Below, piece by piece: positions 12,671-22,220 of a stretch of 64,000 bases of DNA. The translations under genes were made by a program, and so were the position numbers. Each line of letters begins with the position of its first letter. Within the stretch, counting starts at the first letter, position 1. Origin of the DNA: Sesamum alatum (lineage: Eukaryota; Streptophyta; Magnoliopsida; Lamiales; Pedaliaceae); the NCBI GenBank assembly GCA_034509735.1, contig JACGWO010000003.1:36850466-36914465 (forward strand), in the 5' to 3' direction. The notes beneath the pieces were generated by a model. That model saw nothing but the letters and a program-made list of their open reading frames with translations, had not been told where the DNA came from and ran no database searches.

Positions 12671-13510
12671 TATTAAAGAGAGAGAGAGAGATACGTGACC
12701 TCCATATCCATCACACACATCTCTCTCCATTCTCTCTCTCTCTCTAGAACTTGCGAAAGGTTTTCGTGAATGTGACCTCGGCGTTGATTTATATATGTGG
12801 TTAGAGGGAAAAAGAATTTGCTTCGCCGTTTGGTCGAATTGGAGGGGATTGTATTCCGATTCTTGACCCATTTATTTTTTCTGGAACGATTTTCTTTTCT
12901 TTTGTACAGGTAAAAGATTTGTTGAGTTCGCGGAATTTCGTGTGTGTGTTTTCCCGATCTGAATTGCTTATTTGGGATTTAATGTTAATGGATTCTGTGT
13001 TGTCGGGGTGTGGATTGATTTCTTCTCTTTTGGGTTGTATAAAGTTGCAGCTAATATCGGCGTGTGATTGTTTGTTGCTTTGTATATATGCATGGAATTG
13101 TATTTACATTGCTGAGTTTTGTTGTAAGGGGATTTGTGAATGAGAATTGGTGGTTTTTTGTTGAAGGGCATCGGTTGGTTTCATGAATTAGGAGCTTTTT
13201 GTTAATTTATATGTGTTTTTTATTATACCTTTGAATGTTTTGTTGTACAATCAATGATATCAAAGATTTCCATCACTAATTCCCTTGTTCCTGACTTCGC
13301 TAGATTCTTAAATACAGATAATTATTTAGAAATATGCAAAACATTGGAGCTTTCTTGTAAGAAAATTTATGTTTTCCATCTTCTTGCCCGTGTTCTTATA
13401 TACTTTGCTTAGAATGCCGAAACATATTGGACCTTCTATTAGAGTTTTAACAGATATGACTGTAACTAGCTTGTTTCTGCTTTCATTGTCTTCTGCTCAA
13501 GGTTCCAGGA

Positions 13511-16509
13511 ATGGATGAGGCCAAGAAAGTAGAGGGTCACATGACATCAGCTGTGGCTTTTGTTGAAGGGGGGATTCAGGATGCATCTGATGATTCTTGT
13601 AGCATATGCCTCGAGGGGTTTTGTGATAGCGATCCTTCCACGGTGAAGTGTGAAATAATGTTTTATTTCCGCGTTTATAGTCGCATGAATAGTTCTTTTC
13701 CTATCCCTTTGCTAGTAGTGATATTTTTTTTTAAACCATGTAATGTAGGTGACAAGCTGCAAGCATGAGTTCCACCTTCAATGCATTCTTGAATGGTATG
13801 TGTCTATGCATTTGACTTTTAGAATTCTGGCTTCCTGATATGCAGTGATCCTCCAGTTATCGGCTTATCATTGGTTTGTGTTACTTCATGTCCTAGTTAA
13901 GGGCATAGTTTGTTTCTTAGTTAGCGTGTATGAACCGACGAACGTTGTCTGTTTTATTTTTCAAATATAAGGCTGCTTTCTAACTTGTGCTCTCCGTAGG
14001 AGGGACCTGTTTCAGAATGGAGTAGGATTATGGTATATTTTTACTTTCTTGGTCAAGTAACCCACATAGAGAGTTGGCTGTCGTTCAAAAGGAATGCATT
14101 TAGTGGTCACTGTGAGGAGATAATTACGGATCCTGGAGGAGAATGTTAGTTTTTCATTTTTAGTGAGCTTGGCTCAGTGTGATTTAGGCTGCCCAAGTCC
14201 ATGCTATTGCCTGCAGTATTGCCTTTGCAATGGCGCCCTCGCAGTAATTTAGGAATTACGAATAATTTGTGGGACTGACACTGTTGAGTGATCTGCCAAC
14301 CTTCGTTTTGGGTGGGGTACTAAACATAGATGCCCTTGTAGTTGATTACGGATTGCGGATAATTTATCTAATTTTCTTTTTGTTAAGTGGTATACAAATC
14401 TTTGTCTTAGCAGGTTGTAGTAGTGTGTCATACTTATATGTTTACTTCTCCTTTGACACACCAAACATGAAAATTAGTTTCCTGTGATTACATGCTTGAC
14501 ACAGTGATTATTGCTGCCCAATATGACATAAGAAAGTTATGTAGAAACTCTTTAATGATAAAGGATGAGATTACTTTGTATTGGAATCACAGACTTACTG
14601 GACTATACCATCACAGGTATAAGATGGACACACCAAATCAACCAGATAATGTATAAAATGTATAGATACGCACATAGATACATAGAACACAAACACAGCC
14701 TGCAGGAAACATCAATAATCTGGTTTCTCATATTATCTGTTCTGTGAGAATGTTATTACCATGGTATTACCATGCTTTAGAAGCATAGTGTCATTTAACT
14801 GTGTTGCCTTCTACTTAAGTTGATTCTTTATTTTCCTAGATTTTCTTTTTGCTTGGCCTCTTAAGCTCAATGGCAATATTACGAGGACAAGTAGGGAAAC
14901 AATGTTGTGCAATTGCGTTTTTGATGTTATTGTAAACTATAGATGCTTGCAATCGCATAGATTATGTCTATGTGAGATGTCAAGATATTTGTTCAGCAGG
15001 GTTGTTATAACCTAAGCATTAGCATGGCAAGGCTAAGAGTTAGGAAAGCTACATTGAAAACTTGTTTAGAAGTAAGCCTTTGTGGAAAAGAGGGTGGAAT
15101 TGAAACTTATCTTTCGATGTCTGAGACAGGTGCCAAAGAAGCTCCAATTGTCCAATGTGTTGGCAAAATGTCAGTCTGAAAGATCCTGCAAGGTTTGTCT
15201 CTGATGTTCATCTTTTCTCTTAGTTTACATTTAATGTTCTTGTTCAATTGCTTTGCTTCATATATGTGTGCGACATATTTATGTTTTGTTATTATGGCAG
15301 TCAAGAATTGCTTGAGGCCGTGGAACGCGAGAGAAGTTTTAGGCTCACTCCATCAACAAATGCAACAATATTTCGTCATCCCACCCTTGGGGATTTTGAA
15401 TTGCAGCATGTATGTTGGCTATCTTTTCTTGTTAACTTTTTAGTTTGGTTAGCTGCTTGATCCATGGTTTTATATTGGTTTTGTGACTCCTCTCATCAAT
15501 GCAGTTACCAGTGGGTGTGAATAGTGCTGAACTTGAGGACCGGATCATCCAACATTTGGCAGCTGCTGCCGCAATGGGGAGGACTCATCGGATTGCTCGG
15601 AGGGAGGGCTCAAGGAGTAGTTCATCTTCCCATCCGCAGTTTGTTTTGTTTTCAGCTCATCATAATGGAACTTCTGCAGCTGCTGGTGGAGAAGAAACTG
15701 AGCCAGCTGCAACAACTGAAAACAATCCATCTCTTTCCCTTGCATCTTTAAATAATGAAGGCACACAGCATATGGCAACTTCTGTCCAGAGTAGTCAATT
15801 TTCAGGTTCGTCATCCGGGCATTTGCGCATGGGAACTACTGGCCGTGGGTTCTCTGGTGATAATAGGTAGTGTAGTTCTCAACCCTTTGACAAGTCTGTT
15901 ATTATTATGGCACATATATAGTCAATTTTTCAAATGAACTTTCTTTTATCATCTCTTGGTCTGACTTTATACTTGTCCAGTTACAGAAAGAGTCAGTCTT
16001 CCTTGCCAAATCACGACAGAGCAGGACCCTCAGAGTTTCAGTCTTTCTCAGATACTTGGAAATCTCGACTCAATTCTATGTCAATGAAGTATGAGTTGGT
16101 TTAATAAAACAATTTTTTCCTTTTCGTTATGTGTATATTTGAGCTACTAGTTGCGCTTTCGAATTCTGAACGAGTTTGTTTGCATGTTAATTATGAATTC
16201 AGATACAAAGAGTCAATTTCAAAGAGCACAAAAGAATGGAAGGAGAAGCTGTTTTCTAGAAGCTCTTCCATGGCAGATATTGGTTCTGAAGTTAGGAGAG
16301 AGGTAAATGCTGGAATTGCAACGGTATCCCGCATGATGGAACGCCTTGAAACTAGAGACAGCAATAGAGCTGGTCATGCGCCGCTAGCAAATAATGCAGT
16401 GGGTTCTTCAGTCACTGAACGAAGCAACAATAACAGGGATACTTCCAGTGATACGCCATTGAATGGCAACAATGCTGCTTCTTTTGCTGCACGTTCAATC
16501 TCAAGTTAA
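13511..16509 (+). CDS. RHF2A: RING-H2 E3 ubiquitin ligase, RHF2A-like
   Basis: Seven coding exons: 13511-13642, 13749-13795, 15130-15192, 15301-15409, 15505-15866, 15981-16088, 16203-16509, giving 375 residues in one continuous frame with GT-AG borders. The RING-H2 finger spans residues 30-70: C30, C33, C48, H50, H53, C56, C67, C70, with W60 and P68 in the expected E2-contact positions. After it come the family-typical stretch (ELLEAVERERSFR, RHPTLGDFELQHLPVG), an Ala-rich helix (LAAAAAMGR) and a long Ser-rich tail. The family ubiquitinates substrates through an E2; Arabidopsis RHF1A/RHF2A act in gametophyte cell-cycle control by removing the CDK inhibitor ICK4/KRP6. Role here is inferred by homology. 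A leader intron (about 12910-13500) is likely: the acceptor ctcaag lies nine bases before the ATG. A 3' UTR intron (16564-16846) is also likely. Confidence 0.93.
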
Positions 16510-17150
16510 TTTTTTATAATACTATTTAAGACGGAATCCTTCCTCAGCATTTCATCTTTGAAGGTGAGTTATCGAGTTTGATTAATCTTATTGGTCTTTT
16601 GATATCTATTTACCTTTATTCATATCGATGATTCTTGATTGTATCAGACATAGCCACATTTAGATCTCATTCCGCAGTCTCCACTTGTTAATACTTCATC
16701 AAGCCTGCTGTTTCTTGCTTTTATACTTAACAAATCATAGTTTCCTGTTTTACTAGTTTTGATAATTGAAATGAATTGCTCTTTCCCTAGTTTGAAATCT
16801 CTCTCATCACTGATACATAACTCATTAGTGATGATTCAATTCTCAGGTCTATGTTCCTCTGCTCCAAATATGACATGCTGAGGATGAGAAAATCAGTACT
16901 TGAGTCTGAGTTAGGCTGGAGAGAGAGCTCTAATTTGTTCTTTCATCCCAACAAATGGGGAGCACATACAGACTACTTTCAGTTAAGAACCATTGGAAAA
17001 CTATGTTACATATGCAAAACTATCTCTCATCTGCCTGTAAATGCAAACATGGATCTGGTACTCAGACTTGAAGAGGTAGAATTTGACACAGATAGTATGA
17101 CAATGGGATAATGATTATCTTTTCTTTTTTCCTTTTTCCTTTTTGTATGC
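16510..17150 (+). other. RHF2A-like 3' UTR with a probable intron
   Basis: Downstream of the stop a good donor (aag|gtgagt, 16564) pairs with an acceptor (attctcag, 16846), predicting a 283-bp intron in the 3' UTR. The open frame at 16851-17111 lies in the exon after it; it shows no recognisable domain and is read as untranslated. Confidence 0.5.
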
Positions 17151-17309
17151 ATGAAACTTACCCAAGTAAAAGCATTGCTTGTTAAATATATAGTGTTAAA
17201 TGCTGTGATACTTCAATATCCTGAGCTTCTAAATAATGGTTATTATCCTAAATGCATGGGTGGTTGTATTCTTGTACTCTTTTAGCAACTAATTTTTAAC
17301 TTGAAAAGT

Positions 17310-17440
17310 TTGAAGGTGTTGGGCCTGTATCCTTTTGGGCCCACCTTCTGTACTGGGTTGGGCTATTTGGTAGTTGGGCCTCACCTCCAAGTTTCAGTTT
17401 GTCCAAGAAATGAAAACTTGGGGATTTAGGGTTAGGGATA
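17310..17440. promoter_or_regulatory. Orphan cluster of site II and telo-box motifs
   Basis: TGGGCC/TGGGCT motifs (TCP-binding site II) occur at about 17319, 17336, 17357 and 17374, followed by TAGGGTTAGGG (telo-box, reverse of AAACCCTA) near 17428. In plants this combination marks promoters of ribosomal-protein, translation and snoRNA genes. No reading frame or clear RNA gene follows within 500 bp on either strand, so the target is unknown. Confidence 0.45.
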
Positions 17441-17830
17441 GAGAAATGTGTTTCAACTTTCTTCCCAGTTCCATGTACAATGTTTGGCTTTGCCTTCAAA
17501 TGTGGATCTGAGATTTTGTTTGAATGGTAAGCAAAATTTTAAAAGTATAATAGGCATATGGTTGAGGTCACATGATTTTTACAATTGAAAAGATGTTGAC
17601 ATTAAGCTTTGATTGTGGGTGCTTCTCTATACTTGGGAAGTGTGGCATATTTGGTGGGTGCGTGTAAATATATGTTTTTAATACAGTAACAAAAGAAAAA
17701 AACACGAATAATAAATTATATAAATGAAATTATAGAGATGGAGAATACGGGAAATTTAAATAAAAAATGCAAAAAATAAAATAAAATTAACGAAATGGGG
17801 TATTTTTATTCAACCTCGTTTTTACAAAAT

Positions 17831-17977
17831 GCAGAAGCCGGGGTCACCGTGCCTGCAGAAGCCGGTCTTACTGACCATGCTTCTGAATGCATGCAAACAC
17901 TGCAGAAGCCGTGGTCAGCGACAACGGCTTCTGTTGCATGCATGCAAAAGCATGTTGCATGCTTTTGCATGCATGCA
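17831..17977. repeat. Two adjacent hairpins with a short direct repeat
   Basis: GCAGAAGCCG occurs three times (17831, 17855, 17902). The third copy pairs with CGGCTTCTG at 17925-17933 across a 13-nt loop (9-bp arms). Immediately after it a perfect 20-bp inverted repeat (17935-17954 and 17958-17977) is separated by only TTG. Its arms are built of TGCATGCATGC followed by AAAAGCATG. The structure sits just upstream of the transposase-like fragment. Confidence 0.8.
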
Positions 17978-18167
17978 GTGGGACTCGTGCATGCAGCTTT
18001 GTATGCATGCGTCCCTTCGTCCTTTTTCAGATGCGCTTTAATGTTGAAATTGCTATAATTTTTGCATATTCAAAACAAAAGTAAGTTATCTTTACTGAAA
18101 TTGATTATATTTATGCTCTTATTTATATTCGTAGTGACGAGTGTATATTTTTTTTTTGTTTGAAGAC

Positions 18168-18930
18168 ATGGCAGATGAAAATAATATTATGATTGTTATA
18201 TTTTATGGAGGTCAACGAATTGATTCATATGATTGCGTGAGATATGATCGTCCTGAAGTTGGATTTAAACGAATATGTCGTAGTACTACGTTTGTTGAAA
18301 CTCGAGTCAATTTTATTTGAAGTACTTGGCCTCCGTAGGGGTGAGTTTAAGTTACAGATATTTTTTAAATACACAACATGTAATGTTGGTCGATGGCGAG
18401 ATACGGTATTACATATTAAGAATGACGGAGATTTGTAGTATTTTTTCGATCCGGTATATGGCTATTCGACCGTTGATATTTTTGTTGAAGCAGAAACAAT
18501 GTATGAAAATATTGTAGCTGATGACCCGTTTGTTGGTGATTGGGGAACCTACATGTCTATGTTAACACAAGATTCAGCACAATTGCTAGCAATTACTCAA
18601 GGGCAGCGTTGTGATTAATGAAGATTTTGCAGGTCCATCAACATACAATGTTGGGATTAATGAAAATTTTGCGGGTCCATCTACATATAACGATGAAGAG
18701 AATTACGATATGAACATTGAGCCATAAGCCGATAGTTTTTTAAATAATGATCCAGTAAACTCAGAACCAGATGAGGTTGAAATGGAGGGTGAAGATGATG
18801 GTATTCTTGAAAATAATGATGAAGTCAGCATCCCAGTTATGTTGGAAGTCCTCGGAGGTGATATGAATGAGTCCAATGGTCAACAACAACAGGCATTTGA
18901 CTTGAACATGCCCGCAACATTGGAGCCACC
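18168..18930 (+). pseudogene. Decayed N-terminus of a Mutator-like (MURA) transposase
   Basis: The frame starting at 18168 reads MADENNIMIVIFYGG and ends at a stop near 18320. A shifted frame carries on (LGLRRGEFKLQIFF, VGRWRDTVLHIKNDGDL), then after a stop YFFDPVYGYSTVDIFVEAE to about 18617, and an acidic tail with repeated 'GPSTYN' follows to about 18930. This is the layout of the N-terminal part of plant Mutator transposases: a 'V.....GG' opening, a beta-rich domain with a 'D.D' end, then an acidic linker. At least one frameshift and two stops break it, and the DDE catalytic core and zinc finger are absent. It converges with the plant mobile domain gene, whose last exon ends at 18945. Confidence 0.6.
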
Positions 18931-18944
18931 TTCTCTATATCCTG

Positions 18945-20483
18945 TTATCGCAGTCTCGTCCGATGATTATTCGTTCCCACTGAATCATATTCAATCAACA
19001 ATTGTTCGAGTTTGTCTGACTGCAACATATATGAAATATAATAAGACATATATGAAATAAAAAGTCATAAACAAAATAAACACAAGTTATGCTTACCACA
19101 TATTCCCAGTCACTCGAATTTGCTGGTTGATATCTGGATGTATTGGTCTGTGGGGTATTGTATGATATCTGCAGACAGGTAATTTGATGGTACCAGTTCA
19201 TATAATCTGGCACTGTGGAACGCCCACTTCCGATAGAAGGTTTCTCTACCCGTAGTGCTTCCAAGTCATTCCACTGAGCAACATAATCTTGATGGAACCA
19301 TGCCCAATCCGTGTCCTGGCGTCCCCGTCGATCGAATGTGTGTAAGCATCTTTCACTTACTAAGGCGTTCGAGGAAATATTTTGGACCATTTCAAACTGA
19401 CGGAGCAACCGTTCTGGGTGATGCATCTCTACAATAGCGTAATGTATCAATGGGCATGTTATGTTCCATGGCGTGCGAAAAGCATACCAGGGTATAGCAC
19501 TGACTTCCGGTATATTCCCCTTATATGGTAACCAGACAAACTGTATCATTAAAACCACTTCATTAACATACTCATAATCTATATTCAAGATCAATACTAA
19601 TAATGCCCATAATGATTAATACCTCATTTTCTTGCATCCGGTCAAATATATCCCGAATGATACGCAACGCATTGTGTGCCGTATGCGTCCGGGAAACATG
19701 ACACGACCACCTAAAAAAATGGACAAATACAAAGCATTTAGACGAAATTTCAAGTTATACGATTACATATACGTAAAATGATAGTATACCTTGCGGCAAG
19801 TGGAGGCATCGGTAGAACGTTTTCACATCAATTATTTGAGGGCGTATATCTAATTCTGTACTAGACCGAATTGGCGCTATAGTGGTAATATGAGCCCAGG
19901 CCCATATTTGGAGCAACTGCATAAGCCCACCTATATTTGCTTTCCCTTTTTGCGATGTTGTACACAACTCCCTGTACATATATGCCAACACCGTTGTACC
20001 CCAGTTTGAGGTACCACCTTCATGGATGTCCTCCATATGTCGCAAATACAACAACGACACCGAGTTACCATTAGGATCGGGAAAGAACATACCACCAACG
20101 AGACACAGAGCACATACTCGTGCCTCTTGCAGCACTTCCTCCAAAGGGCTGTCGTCATCACACGTGTTGGCAATCAACCAGTTATGCAAGACTGGTAGAT
20201 TTAGCCGGGAGCCCTTAAATGCATCAGCCGCCGGAATAAATCCTAACATCTCAGTGCAGTATTGTTGCCATTCTGCAGTACTTCGTCGTGTATCTACTCC
20301 TGTGATTAGAGGCCCCTCAATCGGAAGGGTCCACAAAATGGCAATATCCTGTAGTGTAACAGTCGCCTCACCAACGGGAAAATGGAAAGTATGGGTCTCG
20401 GGTCTCCATCTTTCCACTAACGCGGTGATAAGGTGTTGGTCAATTTCAATATGACCACAGTGCATAACACCTAATAAACCCAT
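18945..20483 (-). pseudogene. Transposon-type plant mobile domain (PMD/MAIN-like) gene with a frameshift
   Basis: Four exons on the minus strand: 20483-19790, 19710-19623, 19540-19097, 19019-18945. All introns are GT-AG, and exons 2-4 share one frame ending at a TAA (DWEYV, then SDKLEQLLIEYD). The N-terminal exon shows the PMD hallmarks (LITALVERWRPETHTFHFP, GEATVTLQDIAILWTLPIEG), exon 2 the SRTHTAHNALRIIRDIFDRM block, and exon 3 the WLPY ... HPERLLRQF ... W.W.H.DYVAQW blocks. The conserved MPPLAARW segment spanning the exon 1/2 junction is in a different frame from the rest of exon 1. The exon is 694 nt where 2 (mod 3) is needed, consistent with loss of one base near 19825. PMD proteins occur as cellular genes (MAIN, MAIL1) and inside Mutator and Ty3 elements; the adjoining transposase fragment points to the mobile form. 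Whether it is expressed is unknown. Confidence 0.75.
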
Positions 20484-20681
20484 ATTTTGTAATACTTGTA
20501 ATACTCGAATATGATGTGGGACCAGTTGGAGAACCCGAAAAAATGAAATATCACCACGCCTTACATTTGACCGGGCAGAGAGAGAGAGAGAGAGGCACAG
20601 GGCTGATTTGACCGGCCCAATTTCTACTATCTTAACCGTTGATGAAATCCATCAACAAATTGATGAAGAAAAAGTTTAAAA

Positions 20682-20715
20682 TGCGATGAGTGTGGATCGA
20701 ACACGCGACCTTCAA

Positions 20716-20749
<34 letters not shown>

Positions 20750-20754
20750 CTCGC
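20682..20754 (-). tRNA. tRNA-Phe (GAA), slightly decayed
   Basis: Read from 20754 to 20682, the 73 nt fold as a tRNA: GCGAGGA acceptor arm, TAGCTCAGTTGGGAGAGC D arm, anticodon loop CTGAAGA (anticodon GAA), variable AGGTC, TTCGATC in the T loop, discriminator A. It needs no intron and lacks encoded CCA, as expected. Against the well-known wheat tRNA-Phe it differs at four places, all C-to-T or G-to-A. Two of these compensate each other in the acceptor stem (pair 4-69), one makes a G-U in the anticodon stem, and one breaks a T-stem pair. It may be weak or inactive. Confidence 0.85.
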
Positions 20755-21797
20755 CATGTGAATACCGTTGCTTGTAAAAACATTCTATATGACAACCGAC
20801 TGGTTGTACTCTTATCACTTGAAAGTTTGAGTAATAATGCAACTCAACAACTAGTTCTAGTTTTGGAGATAATTTTTGTTAAAAATATTCACAATTTTGA
20901 AACTTTCAATTCTCCTATAAAACTTTGTGTCCAGATAATCAATACAAACGGCAAATGAATTTTGTCCAACACTGATGCAATTAATCAGCATTATGTGAAA
21001 TCAATTCAAAATACCTAGTCTAAATTAATATTTCATTTTGATCCCACAATATATAAATATGTCCCAACTACTAAACATATAGTTCATTAATGCGTTTCAC
21101 AAATTTAAATTAAAATGAAGAAAACCCCAAAAATATCAAGAAACATGAGATGAAATTGAGATAATAAGGGGCATGAATGGGAATAATTTGGAGGGCCACA
21201 TGCCCCCCTTCACTTGCCCATTTGATTCCATTTCTCCCCATTTAAATATAATAATAAATTTATTTTATTAAATATATATGTGTACAGATGATTTGAACTG
21301 CAGCATTTGGGCACCGACACTCACTGCACCACTTTCTTCGAAATTGGTCATCCAACTTAAACATTTTTATATACCACCCAATTCATGTTTTATTAAAATT
21401 TTAATCATATAATAAATATATTAAACTTACATTTATAGTTTAAAGATATTGAATAATCTATAATAAATTTGATACAATTTATAATATATGATTGTTTCCA
21501 TGTAATTAGAATTGATTCTAGAAATTTCGACATTATTGATACATTTCAACCTTTGCCGTAGGACAAAAATTTCATTCACTTTAAAAAAAGCATATCTACT
21601 TGTCAAACATTATTTGGTGCTTATAATATCTAAGTTCATGACAAAATACCACCTTTTTCTACTTTTGACCAATTATCATTTTAAACCCAAAAATAATTTA
21701 AAAAAAAAAAGGGTTTAGTCTCCACAAATGTAATTAATAAATGCCCTTATTTCTATCCCTATTAAATATTTACATGCAACAATAAGCAAAATATATT
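20755..21797. other. Gene-free interval
   Basis: No coding or RNA gene is recognised. A stretch of balanced composition at 21170-21240 contains a C-rich run ('catgcccccc') but nothing identifiable; the rest is AT-rich. Confidence 0.4.
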
Positions 21798-22220
21798 GGC
21801 GAGTTACAATGACTTCCCCTGAAGTTTTGCATAATTATATATATTTTTCGTTGTTTTAAAAATTATAAATACCCCTATGAGATTTGTAATCGTCTAACAA
21901 ATAATCTATTTCCTTTTATTTTTATGGGTGAACTGACCAAAATGCCCTTATACAAATTGAATATTTTTAAAATTTTCTAAACTTTTTTGGACAAAAATGA
22001 GCAGAGAGAGGTTTCTTATGTTTTTTACACAGAGGAGCAATAATGTAATTTTTTCGGCTGATTTTTCTATAAATTTAAAAAAAAAATCATGGGCAAAATT
22101 TACCATTTCAGACTATTGGTTAAAAAATATAAAACTCAATGAGGTATTTATAATTTTTGGAACAACGAATGAGTATTCGTAATTATGTCAAATCTCAAGA
22201 GAGGTCATTGTAATTCACTC
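21798..22220. mobile_element. 423-bp foldback MITE, Mutator-type
   Basis: A perfect 9-bp direct repeat, AAATATATT, flanks it (21789-21797 and 22221-22229). The left end is GGCGAGTTACAATGACTTCC; the complement of the right end is GAGTGAATTACAATGACCTC. Arms share 'aaaattataaatacc' further in. It belongs to the same broad family as 36287-36820, 42347-42743 and 62516-62931, all with 'ataattataaatacc' near each end. Confidence 0.75.

Noticed and set aside
16851..17111. 86-codon frame after RHF2A
   Set aside because: It follows the stop codon and a probable 3' UTR intron; no similarity to known proteins, most likely untranslated.
17425..17440. Telomere-type repeat TTTAGGGTTAGGG
   Set aside because: Only two imperfect units; better read as a telo-box promoter motif beside site II elements.
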